64,000 nt of DNA from Mycolicibacterium rhodesiae JS60 (GCA_000230935.2 AGIQ01000002.1:744001-808000), one strand, 5' to 3'. Shown: positions 31,541 to 40,678, counted from the stretch's first letter. A program made the numbers and translations. Notes: generated by a model not told the origin, from the letters alone.

Positions 31541-32707
31541 TCAGCGATTCGACGGCCGCAGCCCGAAGGTCGAGGAGATGATGTCGCGCTGGATCTCGTT
31601 GGTGCCGGCATAGATGGTGGGCGCGATGCTCATCCGCAGGTGGCGTTCCATGTCGAATTCGGAGGAGTAGCCGTAGCCGCCCATCATCTGCACGCCCTCG
31701 AGCGCCACCTTCTTGGCCGTCTCGGTCACCTTCACCTTCGACATCGAGGTCGCGCGGACCCAGTCCTCGGGCGTGCCGATGGTGTTCTCGATGTGGTGGA
31801 CGGTGGCATAGGTCAGCGCCCGGGCGGCCTCGATTTCGATGGCGAGGTCGGCGATCCGGTGGCGCAGCGCCTGGAACGACCCGATCGGGGCGCCGAACTG
31901 CTGCCGCTGCGTCACATACGCCAGCAGGTCGTCGAATGTCCGCTGTGCCATGCCCAGACCCTGTGCGGCGCAGACCAACCGCTCGCCGTTGAGGCCCGCC
32001 ATGACGTGCTTCCAGCCGCCGCCCTCGACGCCGACGAGTGCGGATTCGGGAACGAACACATCGGTGAAGTACAGGTCGTTGACCTCGCTGCCGCCCATCG
32101 TCGAGATGGGGCTGATCTGCAGACCCTTGGTGTCGGTCGGGACTTCCAGCAGAGTCAGTCCGTCATGGGGCCGGGTGCCCCGCGAGGTGCGCACCACGAC
32201 CAGGATCGCGGTGGCGAACTGCGCGTCCGAGCACCAGGTCTTCTGCCCGTTGACCCGCCATCCGCCATCCACCTTGTCGGCCCGGCAGCTGACCGCGGCG
32301 GCATCCGAACCCGCGCCCGGCTCGGAGATGCTGATCGACCAGACATTGCCGGCGCAGATCGACCCGAGAGCGGACGTTTTCTGCTCCTCGCTGGCAAAGC
32401 GTTTGTAGATCCCGGCCACCGTGTGCGAGGTGCCGGCGCCGTGCACCGGGACCAGGGCGCGCCACAGCTCTTCGAACAGGATCACCTGCTCGGTGAGGCC
32501 GCCACCGCTACCTCCGTATTCCTCCGGGATCGATACGCCCAGATAGCCCAGGTCTGCGAGCTTCTGGTAGACGCCGGCGTGGTGTTGCTCGGCACCGTGA
32601 TCGGTCAGGGCATCGCGCTGCTCCCGAGTTCCGCACTCGCGCCGGCCGAATTCGCGTATCGCCGTGGCGAACTCGCGCTGCTCTTCGGTGAGCGACAACG
32701 CTTCCAC
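31541..32707 (-). CDS. Acyl-CoA dehydrogenase
   Basis: 388 aa. The GTG at 32707 directly follows GGGAGGTA and is preferred to the ATG nine codons upstream. Middle-domain FAD motif SISEPGAGSDAAAV and WCSDAQF. C-terminal GYGYSSEFDMERHLR and the substrate/FAD segment IYAGTNEIQRDII. Introduces the 2,3-double bond into an acyl-CoA. Divergent from a second ACAD gene across a 202-bp promoter region with a TGAGAC-type site. Substrate not predictable. Confidence 0.88.
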   Translation of the reverse strand: MEALSLTEEQREFATAIREFGRRECGTREQRDALTDHGAEQHHAGVYQKLADLGYLGVSIPEEYGGSGGGLTEQVILFEELWRALVPVHGAGTSHTVAGIYKRFASEEQKTSALGSICAGNVWSISISEPGAGSDAAAVSCRADKVDGGWRVNGQKTWCSDAQFATAILVVVRTSRGTRPHDGLTLLEVPTDTKGLQISPISTMGGSEVNDLYFTDVFVPESALVGVEGGGWKHVMAGLNGERLVCAAQGLGMAQRTFDDLLAYVTQRQQFGAPIGSFQALRHRIADLAIEIEAARALTYATVHHIENTIGTPEDWVRATSMSKVKVTETAKKVALEGVQMMGGYGYSSEFDMERHLRMSIAPTIYAGTNEIQRDIISSTFGLRPSNR

Positions 32708-32769
32708 AGATACCTCCCGAGAACGATTGATCACTGAGCGAGTACGACCTACGCCCGGACCCCAATTTA

Positions 32770-32786
32770 TGAGCTAGATTGTCTCA
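32770..32786. promoter_or_regulatory. TGAGAC-type palindrome, site 4
   Basis: TGAGCTAGATTGTCTCA, right half perfect. Placed between the two divergent ACAD genes (63 bp from the left start, 124 bp from the right start). Confidence 0.55.
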
Positions 32787-32909
32787 AATAATAAGTCTTC
32801 AGGCAGGATGCGGTCAATCGGCGTCGATCGGGACGGGATAGGCACCACCTGTTTCGCGCGTGGTGAACGGTCGTTATGGTGTTCTGGACGTACAGAAGGA
32901 GCCGCTGAG

Positions 32910-34058
32910 ATGACCATCGAGGCCGAGCGCCCGATCTTCACCGCGGACCAGCAGCGATTTCGCGCTGCGGTTCGTGAGTTCCTCACCCGTGAGGTGCTTC
33001 CGGACTATCCCGACTGGGTGAACGAGGGGAAGCCGTCTCGGCGGTTCTGGGAGGGGGCTGCCGCGCTGGGCATTCTCGGCATCGGGATCCCGGAGCAATA
33101 CGGCGGCCTGCCCGGGTCCGACTACCGGCACAGCGCCGTCGTCACCGAAGAGATCCAGGCCCTCGGGATGGCGATCGGCGGCCTGCGGGTCCAGACCGAT
33201 ATCTGCGTGCCCTATCTGTTGCATCACGGTTCGCCGGCGCAGCAGCAGGCATGGTTGCCGAAGCTGGCCTCCGGGCAGGCGATCGTCGCCCTCGGCCTTT
33301 CGGAGCCCGGGGCGGGGTCGGACCTCAAGGCAATGGCAACGCGCGCACAGCTCGACGGCGACCACTACGTGGTCAACGGGGCGAAGACGTTCATCTCGAA
33401 CGGCGCGGCGGCCGATCTGGTAATCCTCGCGGTAAAGACCGATCCGCAGGCGGGACGCAATGGGATCAGCCTGCTGCTGGTCGACACCAGCACGGCGGGC
33501 TTCGAACGCGGTCGCAAGCTCGACAAGCTCGGTCTGAAAGCCCAGGACCTTGCCGAGATGTCGTTCACCGACATGGCGGTGCCCGCGCAGAACCTGCTGG
33601 GCAGGGAGAACGAAGGGTTCGCCTACCTGACGTCCAATCTCGCCCAGGAGCGGCTGTCCATCGCGATCAACTCTCAAGCTGCGGCGTCCGCGGCGGTCGC
33701 CTGGACGGCAGAGATGTTGCGGGAGCGCCGATCTCGTGGCGACCTCGGCCAAGAGGCGAAGTTCACGCTGGCGCAGAGTTCGTCGGAGGTCGCAGCGGGG
33801 CAGGCGCTCATCGATCAGTCACTGGCCGCTCATATTGCTGACCGGCTGACCAGCCGGGACGCCGCGGTGGCGAAGCTGTATTGCACCGAGATGCAGGGCC
33901 GGGTCGTCGACCGTTGCCTGGGCCTGTGGGATCCCGGGAGCGTCTGGGACAGCGATTCGCCGATGGGCAACGCCTTCCTCGACGGCCGGGTCAGCCGGAT
34001 CTATGGTGGCTCAAGCGAAATCATGAAGGTCATCATCGGCCAAGATTTGGGCCTGTGA
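32910..34058 (+). CDS. Acyl-CoA dehydrogenase
   Basis: 382 aa from the ATG at 32910 (AGAAGGA upstream; the frame from 32808 has no RBS). Motifs: GLSEPGAGSDLKAM, FISNGAAADL, and the C-terminal segment RIYGGSSEIMKVIIG, typical of catalytically competent ACADs. Just 3 bp before a tetR, so probably co-transcribed with it. Belongs to the same beta-oxidation set as the divergent ACAD. Confidence 0.9.
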   Translation: MTIEAERPIFTADQQRFRAAVREFLTREVLPDYPDWVNEGKPSRRFWEGAAALGILGIGIPEQYGGLPGSDYRHSAVVTEEIQALGMAIGGLRVQTDICVPYLLHHGSPAQQQAWLPKLASGQAIVALGLSEPGAGSDLKAMATRAQLDGDHYVVNGAKTFISNGAAADLVILAVKTDPQAGRNGISLLLVDTSTAGFERGRKLDKLGLKAQDLAEMSFTDMAVPAQNLLGRENEGFAYLTSNLAQERLSIAINSQAAASAAVAWTAEMLRERRSRGDLGQEAKFTLAQSSSEVAAGQALIDQSLAAHIADRLTSRDAAVAKLYCTEMQGRVVDRCLGLWDPGSVWDSDSPMGNAFLDGRVSRIYGGSSEIMKVIIGQDLGL

Positions 34059-34061
34059 GAC

Positions 34062-34649
34062 ATGGGTTCTGCACGGTTGGCCCCTAAGGCCACTGCCACA
34101 CGCGAAGGACAGATCCTCGCGGCAGCTGAGCGGTTGTTCTTCGAACGCAGCTTTGACGGTGTCGGCGTCGACGAGATCGGGCGGACGGCCGGCACCAGTG
34201 GGTCCGCGATCTACCGATACTTCCCGAACAAGGACGCCATCCTGGCCGCACTGTTCGACGAGGTGCTCGACACACTGCTGCTGCGGATCGGTGAACCGGC
34301 CGACGATCCGTCCGTCGATCTGGACCGGTTGCTGCGCGCGTTCGCCGGCCTGGTCGCCAGCCACGAGCGACTGGTCGCGATCTGGATACGCGAACAGCGT
34401 TCGCTCGCACAGCGATACCGCGACCAGCATGACCGCAGGCAGAAGCGGGTGACCGAACGGTGGGTGAGCTGTCTGCGCCGCTGCTACCCTTCAGCATCGA
34501 CCGATGAACTCGTCACCGCGACCCGCGGCGTCCAGTTGCTGTTGCTGTCAGAGGCTTTCCGACCGCCGGGCGGCCGCGCCGCTCCGCATGCGGAAGAACT
34601 GCTGGTGAAGCTCGGCCTGACTGCCCTGCAGGCATTGGACAGTGGTTAG
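34062..34649 (+). CDS. TetR-family regulator
   Basis: 195 aa. HTH VGVDEIGRTAGTSGSAIYRYFPNKDAILAALFDEV; FFERSFDGVGVDEIG is typical of TetR. The rest is a helical ligand domain. It starts 3 bp after the ACAD stop, so it is expressed with it and may autoregulate the ACAD pair through the shared promoter. Convergent with the alpha/beta hydrolase. Confidence 0.87.
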   Translation: MGSARLAPKATATREGQILAAAERLFFERSFDGVGVDEIGRTAGTSGSAIYRYFPNKDAILAALFDEVLDTLLLRIGEPADDPSVDLDRLLRAFAGLVASHERLVAIWIREQRSLAQRYRDQHDRRQKRVTERWVSCLRRCYPSASTDELVTATRGVQLLLLSEAFRPPGGRAAPHAEELLVKLGLTALQALDSG

Positions 34650-34665
34650 CGTCCAACTGACACGC

Positions 34666-34724
34666 CGAACGTGCAGCTTGCTGGCGACTTTTCGAATGAT
34701 CTTCGACAATAACCCGCACGTTCG
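34666..34724. repeat. Long-range inverted repeat between convergent genes
   Basis: Perfect 9-bp arms CGAACGTGC (34666-34674) and GCACGTTCG (34716-34724) flank a 41-nt loop that includes TTCGAATGATCTTCGA. Sits between the tetR and hydrolase 3' ends; possibly a bidirectional terminator. Confidence 0.3.
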
Positions 34725-34733
34725 ACGCATGGG

Positions 34734-35534
34734 CTAGTCCGTGAGGAACGCCGTGAGAACCTTGTCGAACTCGTCGGGGGACTCGAGCATCGGAAAGTGG
34801 CCGCAGTCGAGTTCGACCATCGTCGAGTCCGCCAGCTGTGCCTTCAGCCAGTGCGAGCCCTTGGTCGAGTGCACCCGGTCGGCGCTGCCGTTGATCTGAA
34901 GCACCGGCTGGCGAACCTTGGCGATCTCGGCGATCAGATCCGTTCGTAGCAGCGTGTTGTAGCAGGCGATCGCCGACCAGGTCGGCATCCTCATCCAGGT
35001 CCCCATCAACCAATTGACCACTCGGGGATCGGGTTCCGCAGCGAAGTTTGTCTGGATCAGCTGGTATCGGGCCGCCACCCGGTCGGTTTCCTCGGCCTTG
35101 ACCATCTGCGCGACGACATCGTCGGGCGGCGCACCGAAGGGAAAGTCCTCGCTTCGGCTCGCCCGCACCGCATTGGAGCCGACGAGCACCAGCCGGCTCA
35201 CCAATTCGGGTGCCAGGGCAGCGGTGTGGAAGGCGACCTGCCCGCCGAACGAATGGCCGACGATCACCGTTGAATCGACCCCCAAGGCGGCGAGGACGGC
35301 CAAGACGTCACCGCTGAGCCGGTCGATGTCGTAGCCGTCGAGTGGGTGGTCGGAGTGGCTGTGACCGCGCTGTGTGATGCAGATGGTGCGATATCCGGCT
35401 GCGGTCAGCACCCGCACCTGGCGGTCCCAGAGCTCGTGGTCAAGTCCGAAGCCGGAGATGAACACCACGGCGGGGCCCGTGCCGAGATCCTGAACATGAA
35501 CGCGCACTTCGTCTTCCACGTCGATCATGGGCAT
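34734..35534 (-). CDS. Alpha/beta hydrolase
   Basis: 266 aa from the ATG at 35534, eight bases after GGAGGTGG. Serine hydrolase fold: oxyanion region FISGFGLDHELWD, nucleophile elbow GHSFGG, acid in INGSADRVHS, and His in CGHFPMLESPDEF. Could be an esterase or lactonase opening the product of the BVMO, or a C-C hydrolase of the meta-cleavage type; sequence alone does not decide. Divergent from an enoyl-CoA hydratase with a TGAGAC-type site in the 64-bp gap. Confidence 0.84.
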   Translation of the reverse strand: MPMIDVEDEVRVHVQDLGTGPAVVFISGFGLDHELWDRQVRVLTAAGYRTICITQRGHSHSDHPLDGYDIDRLSGDVLAVLAALGVDSTVIVGHSFGGQVAFHTAALAPELVSRLVLVGSNAVRASRSEDFPFGAPPDDVVAQMVKAEETDRVAARYQLIQTNFAAEPDPRVVNWLMGTWMRMPTWSAIACYNTLLRTDLIAEIAKVRQPVLQINGSADRVHSTKGSHWLKAQLADSTMVELDCGHFPMLESPDEFDKVLTAFLTD

Positions 35535-35561
35535 AGACCGTGCCACCTCCATTCGCAATAA

Positions 35562-35578
35562 TGATACAATTCGTCTTA
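35562..35578. promoter_or_regulatory. TGAGAC-type palindrome, site 5
   Basis: TGATACAATTCGTCTTA, one mismatch in each half, centred between the divergent hydrolase and enoyl-CoA hydratase genes. Confidence 0.5.
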
Positions 35579-35598
35579 ATAATACGGAAGAGGTGCCG

Positions 35599-36396
35599 AT
35601 GAATCCGGACTTTCACGGCCTGGAGCTGACCGACCGCGGTGCCGGGGTATGGGAGATCACGCTCACCCGCCCCGAGCTGCGCAACCGATTCGACAACCTG
35701 CTTCAGATCGAGCTCGCCACCGCATTGCGCCGCCTCGGCGATGACGACGGCGTCCGCGTGATCGTCCTTGGCTCGACTGGCCCGGCATTCTCCGCGGGCG
35801 GTGATTTCGCGCTGATGCGCGCCGCCCACGATGACGCCGTGGTACGCCGTGACACGGTGGCGGCGGGCCGGGATCTGTTGTCCGCCTTCCTCGATCTGCG
35901 CCAGCCCGTCGTCGTCGCAGTCCAGGGAGCGGCGATCGGGCTCGGTGCGACGGTCGCGTTGATGTGCGATGTGGTCGTCGCCGCCAAGCGCGCGAAGCTC
36001 GCCGACACCCACGTCCAGATCGGGCTGGTCGCCGGCGACGGTGGTTGCCTGGTGTGGCCACATGCCGCCGGCCTGCTTCGCGCCAAGCGCCACTTGCTGA
36101 CCGGCGACGCGCTCGACGCCGAGACCGCCTACCAGATCGGGCTCGTCACCGACCTGGTGGATGAGCCGGATCAGGCGCTGCCCTGTGCGCGGCAGATCGC
36201 TGCGCGCATCGCCGCGTTGCCGCCAATGGCCGTGCAGGGCACCAAGAAAGCGCTCAACCACCTCGCGAAGCAGCGCGCCGCGGAGGTTGTCGAGCTCGCC
36301 TTCGAGCTGGAGGATCAGACCCTGACCAGTAGCGATCTTCTCGAGGGGATCGCCGCGTTCCAGGAGGGCCGGGCCCCGCAGTTCACCGGTCGCTGA
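35599..36396 (+). CDS. Enoyl-CoA hydratase/isomerase family protein
   Basis: 265 aa crotonase-fold protein; ATG 35599 follows GGAAGAGG. Oxyanion-hole segments FSAGGDFALM and VQGAAIGLGATVALMCDVVVA are present. The second catalytic region reads LADTHVQIGLVAGDGG, where the first glutamate of typical hydratases is replaced, so it may be an isomerase or have atypical chemistry. Its 3' end overlaps the convergent ACAD gene by 14 bp. Confidence 0.85.
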   Translation: MNPDFHGLELTDRGAGVWEITLTRPELRNRFDNLLQIELATALRRLGDDDGVRVIVLGSTGPAFSAGGDFALMRAAHDDAVVRRDTVAAGRDLLSAFLDLRQPVVVAVQGAAIGLGATVALMCDVVVAAKRAKLADTHVQIGLVAGDGGCLVWPHAAGLLRAKRHLLTGDALDAETAYQIGLVTDLVDEPDQALPCARQIAARIAALPPMAVQGTKKALNHLAKQRAAEVVELAFELEDQTLTSSDLLEGIAAFQEGRAPQFTGR

Positions 36397-37429
36397 ACAG
36401 TCCCGCCGCCACCACCCGGCGCGAGTCGGAGAATCCCCGTGCCGCGGTAGATAGAAACCGGGTGTCGGCGAACGCCTGGGCGATCGGGTATTCCCGCATG
36501 TATCCGTATCCGCCGTGGAGCTGCAGGCTCTGATCGGCGGCCCGGCCGGCCAGCTGGACAGCAACCTCGCGGACGGCGGCGGCATCCGTGACGCCCAGGG
36601 TGGACGCCGAGCGATCCGCCAGGCAGTGGTCGACATAGGTTGTGGCCGAGCGTATTTCGGCCGCAATCTCGGCTAAGCGCATTTGTGTGTTCTCGAACTC
36701 GGCGAGGGGCCTTCCGAACACCCGCCGGCTCTCGGCGTAGTCGATCGCCAACTCCGTCGACCGGCGGGCGGCGGCCAGGGCCACCACGGCGATCCACAGG
36801 TCGACATCTCTGCGGGCAGTGACACCGCACCCGCGCAGCGGGGCCAGTGTGTCCGGGCCGGCCGACGCGACCACGATGTCGGCGCAGCCGGTTTCGGGCG
36901 CTGCCAGGCTGACCGGCGACGGGATCGTCGTGACGCCCGCGGCCGTGGCGAATAGCAGGCTCGCCTCGTCGCCGCCGGTCATCAGGACGAGATCCGCCAG
37001 CCGAGCACCGATCACCGCATGCCCGTCGGCGTCACCCGCCGCGACGGCGATGGACTCGCCGGATATCAGCCCGGGCAGCAGCCGCTGCTGGATTTCCGGT
37101 GCGCCATGGTCGAGCAGTGCGGGGATCACCACACCGGCGTGTAGCGCCCACAACAGCGCCAAGCCGATCGATCCGGCGTCGACGGTCTCCTCGATCAGCG
37201 CGGCGAGGAACCCATAGTCGCCGGCCTCACCGCCGCCGAACTGTTCAGCTGCGCAAGTACCGAGGAAACCGTGCGACCCGGCGGTGGTGAAGACCTCACG
37301 CGAGACGGCGCCCCCCTGCCGCCAGGCATCCAGGTGCGGTGTGATGTCACTGGCGACGAACCGTCGCGCGCTCTCCCGGAAGGCTGTGTGGTCGGGCGTC
37401 GGATCCGGCCGCCGTGCCAGCGCAGTCAC
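36383..37429 (-). CDS. Short, divergent acyl-CoA dehydrogenase-like protein
   Basis: 348 aa from the GTG at 37429, overlapping the thiolase stop (GTGA). The N-terminal and C-terminal helical domains are recognisable (GFLGTCAAEQFGGGEAGDYGF, RRVFGRPLAEFENTQMRLAEIAAEI, QLHGGYGYMREYPIAQAF). The middle beta domain is shortened and lacks the SEPxAGSD FAD motif, and the usual IYEGTNEI segment is replaced by TRFLSTAARGFSDSRR. It is likely a non-catalytic partner of a heteromeric ACAD (as in mycobacterial alpha2beta2 FadE pairs) or an inactive relative. Confidence 0.75.
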   Translation of the reverse strand: MTALARRPDPTPDHTAFRESARRFVASDITPHLDAWRQGGAVSREVFTTAGSHGFLGTCAAEQFGGGEAGDYGFLAALIEETVDAGSIGLALLWALHAGVVIPALLDHGAPEIQQRLLPGLISGESIAVAAGDADGHAVIGARLADLVLMTGGDEASLLFATAAGVTTIPSPVSLAAPETGCADIVVASAGPDTLAPLRGCGVTARRDVDLWIAVVALAAARRSTELAIDYAESRRVFGRPLAEFENTQMRLAEIAAEIRSATTYVDHCLADRSASTLGVTDAAAVREVAVQLAGRAADQSLQLHGGYGYMREYPIAQAFADTRFLSTAARGFSDSRRVVAAGLFSDR

Positions 37430-38616
37430 AGTCGTTCGATCACCGTGGCGTTGGCCATCCCGCCGGCTTCGCACATCGACTGCAGTCCGTAGCGCCCGCC
37501 GGTGCTTTCCAGCGAATTGAGCATCGTCGTCAACAGTCGGGCCCCGGATGCGCCGAGTGGATGGCCCAGGGCGATCGCTCCGCCGCGGGGATTGAGCTTG
37601 TCGGGATCGGCGCCGAAATGCTGCGCCCAGGCCATCGGCACCGGAGCGAACGCCTCGTTGATCTCGTAGTGATCGATCTCGTCGATCGTCAAACCGGTGC
37701 GGCGCAAGACCTTCTCAGTCGCGGGCAGTGGGCCGGTCAGCATGGTCAGGGGATCATCGCCGGCCAACCCGAAGCCGTGGAACCGTGCCCGCGGGGTGAG
37801 CCCGAGGCGGTCGGCGGTGGCGTCGGACATGATGAGCACCGCGGCCGCGCCGTCGGCCAACTGCGATGAATTGCCTGCCGTGATCGACCAGTCGGTGATT
37901 TCGGGGAATCGTGCCGCCATCTCGTCGGAGTAGAACGACGGCTTCAAGGCGCCCAGGCCGTCGACGGTGGTGGCCGGCCGGACGGTTTCGTCGCTGTTCA
38001 CCACGCCGTCGGGTGTCGTGATTCCGACGATCTCGGCGCTGAAGTCGGCCGCCGCGGCGTTGCGGTGCGAGCGGGCCGAGAATTCGTCGAGCGCTTCGCG
38101 GTCGAGCTTCCACCGGGCCGCAATCAGCTCCGCCGAAACGCCCTGCGGGATAAGGCCGGGGGCGTAGCGCTCGGCGACCGACGGGCCGTAGGGGTCTTGG
38201 CCGATCCGGGCGGTGAACATCGGGATTCGGCTCATCGACTCCACCCCGGCTGCGACGACGATGTCGCATGCGCCGGCGATGACCGACTGGGCGGCGAAGT
38301 CGGCTGCCTGCTGGCTCGAGCCGCAGGCCCGGTGAACTGCCACCGATGGCACCGTCTCGGGTAGGCCGGCGGCCAGCCAGGCCCACCTGCCGACCGGGCC
38401 GGACTGTTCGCCGACCTGACTGACGCACCCGGCGATCACGTCATCGACGGTTGCCGGATCGATCCCGGTCCGCTCGATCAGCGCCGCGATGACCTGGCCG
38501 AGCAACTCGACGGGGTGGACGCCGGACAGCGCTCCGCCGGGCCTACCGTCCTTGGGCGCCTTGCCTTTTGCCATCGGGGAGCGGACCGCGTCGATGATGA
38601 CGGCTTGTCGTGTCAT
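37426..38616 (-). CDS. Thiolase (acetyl-CoA acyltransferase)
   Basis: 396 aa. Catalytic residues are all visible: nucleophile C98 in HRACGSSQQA, NEAFAPV, His in GGAIALGHPLGASGAR, and the C-terminal Cys in CEAGGMANA. Performs the last, thiolytic step of beta-oxidation, releasing acetyl-CoA or propionyl-CoA. GAGGAGAACC precedes the ATG. Followed by the short ACAD with overlapping stop/start. Confidence 0.93.
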   Translation of the reverse strand: MTRQAVIIDAVRSPMAKGKAPKDGRPGGALSGVHPVELLGQVIAALIERTGIDPATVDDVIAGCVSQVGEQSGPVGRWAWLAAGLPETVPSVAVHRACGSSQQAADFAAQSVIAGACDIVVAAGVESMSRIPMFTARIGQDPYGPSVAERYAPGLIPQGVSAELIAARWKLDREALDEFSARSHRNAAAADFSAEIVGITTPDGVVNSDETVRPATTVDGLGALKPSFYSDEMAARFPEITDWSITAGNSSQLADGAAAVLIMSDATADRLGLTPRARFHGFGLAGDDPLTMLTGPLPATEKVLRRTGLTIDEIDHYEINEAFAPVPMAWAQHFGADPDKLNPRGGAIALGHPLGASGARLLTTMLNSLESTGGRYGLQSMCEAGGMANATVIERL

Positions 38617-38647
38617 GGTTCTCCTCTAGTCGAGTCAGCGTGGGGGG

Positions 38648-39073
38648 TCAGGCGGGCTGCGGTGCAGAGATCGCGTCGGAATCCCAGTAGAACGCCCGGA
38701 TCTCCTGCACGAGCCCGTCGGAGAACCGCCATAGCTCCAACGCCTGATTGGCCACGGGGGCAGCACTTCCCGGTTGCAGCCAGTCGAACGTGATCCAGGC
38801 GACCACCTCGTCGCCCTCGCCGATCGCACTGACCAGCCGGAGATTCTTGGCACCGGCAGGGGCATCGGGGTTGGCCGACGCGGCGAATACGGCACGCACC
38901 CGCCGGGCACCTTCAACCCGGCCTCCGTGCGGCAACGACGGGGGCCATTCGATGGCCGCGTTTTCGGCGAACCGGCTCTCGACGGTGCGCACGATCGTTT
39001 CGGTATCGGCGGCCGATAGCGCGTTGTAGAAATCGGTGACGAGCTGGCGCGGGCTGGCCGCTGGTTCTGGCAT
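38648..39073 (-). CDS. SnoaL-like / NTF2-fold protein
   Basis: 141 aa cone-shaped alpha+beta barrel of the SnoaL/NTF2 type: RQLVTDFYNALSAADTETIV at the start, and NQALELWRFSDGLVQEIRAFYWD at the end. Members include ketosteroid isomerases, limonene-epoxide hydrolase relatives and polyketide cyclases. Asp/His active-site assignment is not possible by eye. Lies 31 bp upstream of the thiolase on the same strand, so it is in the thiolase-ACAD operon. Confidence 0.78.
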   Translation of the reverse strand: MPEPAASPRQLVTDFYNALSAADTETIVRTVESRFAENAAIEWPPSLPHGGRVEGARRVRAVFAASANPDAPAGAKNLRLVSAIGEGDEVVAWITFDWLQPGSAAPVANQALELWRFSDGLVQEIRAFYWDSDAISAPQPA

Positions 39074-39105
39074 GAAGACACCTCGTGTTCTCGGCGATGC
39101 GATTT

Positions 39106-39123
39106 TAGGACATTACCGTCTCA
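39106..39123. promoter_or_regulatory. Possible degenerate TGAGAC-type site
   Basis: TAGGACATTACCGTCTCA: a perfect GTCTCA half preceded by a poor left half at N6 rather than N5 spacing, 32 bp upstream of the SnoaL-like start. Listed as a weak member of the series. Confidence 0.3.
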
Positions 39124-39144
39124 GTAATCGAAGAGCAATGCGCC

Positions 39145-39618
39145 TCAGTCCAGCCGGACCGCCGAGGAACCGCCCGCAACCATCGTTCCGTGACTGGTGG
39201 CGCACCGATTACCGTTGGCATCCTCGACGACCACCTCGATGAACTTCATCCGCCGGCCACCGCCGAGCGGGATGGCCCGGAACAGCAACGGCGCGAGCGC
39301 TGGGAGGTGGTACTGGATGTGCAATGAACCAGTGGCGGGCAGCTGGCCGGGATCACTGACCCGCATGGCCATCGCGCCCATTACCTGATCGGCCGCGGCG
39401 ACGACGATGCCGCCGTTGACGGCACCATTCGGGTTGGGCGTCAGGACCGGTCGCGCCATCCGGAACACGGCGACGTCGGGCGTGAACTCCTCGCACCGCA
39501 GTCCCAGGTCGGCGCAGAACGGCAGCGTGTGGGCCCACGTCAGCCAGTCGGCGTCGGTATCGCCTGCGGGCAACCACCAGGGCTCGCGCGGATCGTAGTA
39601 ATCGGAGCGTTCGGACAT
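39145..39618 (-). CDS. Hotdog-fold acyl-CoA thioesterase (PaaI-type)
   Basis: 157 aa from the ATG at 39618. Core of the hotdog thioesterase fold: NGAVNGGIVVAAADQVMGAMAM (active-site helix with GGIVVAAADQ), SLHIQYHLPA and FIEVVVEDANGNRCATSHGTMV. Hydrolyses acyl-CoA, possibly recycling CoA when the pathway backs up. AACGATCGTT, 25 bp upstream, may be its operator. Divergent from the mycofactocin-type SDR. Confidence 0.83.
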   Translation of the reverse strand: MSERSDYYDPREPWWLPAGDTDADWLTWAHTLPFCADLGLRCEEFTPDVAVFRMARPVLTPNPNGAVNGGIVVAAADQVMGAMAMRVSDPGQLPATGSLHIQYHLPALAPLLFRAIPLGGGRRMKFIEVVVEDANGNRCATSHGTMVAGGSSAVRLD

Positions 39619-39642
39619 GGGCCTAAGCCTAGCCCTCACGGT

Positions 39643-39652
39643 AACGATCGTT
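39643..39652. promoter_or_regulatory. AACGATCGTT palindrome, copy 1
   Basis: Perfect 10-bp palindrome in GGTAACGATCGTTCCC, 25 bp upstream of the thioesterase start. The same core recurs upstream of membrane paralogue C at 49299-49308. Confidence 0.4.
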
Positions 39653-39705
39653 CCCATAGGAAGTGGCCTGTGAGCGTTGACACAGACCGGTGCCGTAGGT
39701 AATTA

Positions 39706-39722
39706 TGAGACAGCAAGACTTA
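39706..39722. promoter_or_regulatory. TGAGAC-type palindrome, site 6
   Basis: TGAGACAGCAAGACTTA, left half perfect, 30 bp before the SDR start. The ATG that precedes it (39705) opens a longer frame of the SDR but is part of the operator, not a start. Confidence 0.5.
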
Positions 39723-39752
39723 AAAATGAGTCCGGAACAAGGAGATCGGGAT

Positions 39753-40583
39753 ATGGGGCTGGCCGAAGGAAAGGTCGCATTCATCTCGGGAGTGGCGCGT
39801 GGGCAGGGACGTTCTCACGCCGTGCGCCTTGCCGAAGAAGGTGCCGACATCATCGGGTTTGATATCTGCGCCGACGACGATGCCGTCGAATATCCGCTGG
39901 CCACTCCGGCCGATCTCGACGAAACCCGGGCTCTCATCGAGAAATTCGGGCGCACGGCGATCCTCGAGGTCGCCGACGTTCGCGACTACGACGCCGTGAA
40001 GCACGTGGTCGACTCCGGTGTCGCGCAACTCGGCCGGCTGGACATCGTGCTGGCGAACGCGGGCGTCATGGCGATCACCGGTGAGCATCGGCTGCGCCGC
40101 GCCGCCTGGGATGTCGGCATCGACGTGATGCTCAACGGCGTGTACAACACCGTCGAGGCGTCGATCCCTCATCTGCGGGCCGGCGGACGCGGTGGGTCCA
40201 TTGTGATCACCAGTTCGACGGCCGGCCTGACCGGCGGCCTATCCGATGGCTCGCCCGGTATCCAGGGCTACATCGCCGCCAAGCACGGTGTGGTGGGCTT
40301 GATGCGGGGCTGGTCGAATGTCCTTGCCAAGGACGGGATTCGGGTCAACACAGTGCACCCGACCGGGGTCAATTCGCCCATGGTTGCCAACGAGGCGTTC
40401 GCGCGGTTCGTCCAGGAATATCCCGAGGTCGCCGCCATCATGCAGAATCCGTTCCCACTGCCCAACGGCCTCCTGGAGCCCGAGGATGTGACCAACTCGA
40501 TCATGCACCTGGTCTCCGATGCCGGCCAGTACATCACCGGCACCGAGTTCCGCGTCGACGCCGGGTTCTCCAGCCGGGCCTGA
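39753..40583 (+). CDS. Mycofactocin-coupled SDR family oxidoreductase
   Basis: 276 aa from the ATG at 39753 (AAGGAG upstream). The nucleotide site ISGVARGQGRSHAVRLAEEG and the following FDICADDDAVEYPLATPADL insertion are the signature of the SDR subgroup that keeps NAD bound and passes electrons to the redox cofactor mycofactocin. Catalytic YxxxK is GYIAAKHG, preceded by SSTAGLTGG. Oxidises an alcohol, plausibly one made by the P450 or a terpene alcohol. Followed by a strong hairpin. Confidence 0.9.
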   Translation: MGLAEGKVAFISGVARGQGRSHAVRLAEEGADIIGFDICADDDAVEYPLATPADLDETRALIEKFGRTAILEVADVRDYDAVKHVVDSGVAQLGRLDIVLANAGVMAITGEHRLRRAAWDVGIDVMLNGVYNTVEASIPHLRAGGRGGSIVITSSTAGLTGGLSDGSPGIQGYIAAKHGVVGLMRGWSNVLAKDGIRVNTVHPTGVNSPMVANEAFARFVQEYPEVAAIMQNPFPLPNGLLEPEDVTNSIMHLVSDAGQYITGTEFRVDAGFSSRA

Positions 40584-40600
40584 CCACCGCCACGAACTCC

Positions 40601-40631
40601 GCCGATCCGGCAGAAACACTGCCGGATCGGC
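40601..40631 (+). terminator. Strong hairpin between the two SDR genes
   Basis: Perfect 13-bp stem GCCGATCCGGCAG (40601-40613) / CTGCCGGATCGGC (40619-40631), loop AAACA, no T run. Starts 17 bp after the mycofactocin-type SDR stop and 47 bp before the next SDR start; likely terminator or attenuator separating the two units. Confidence 0.65.
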
Positions 40632-40678
40632 GTGTCGGTGTGTACAGGTCCGTCCAACCAGAGTGAAAGGGCACTCCC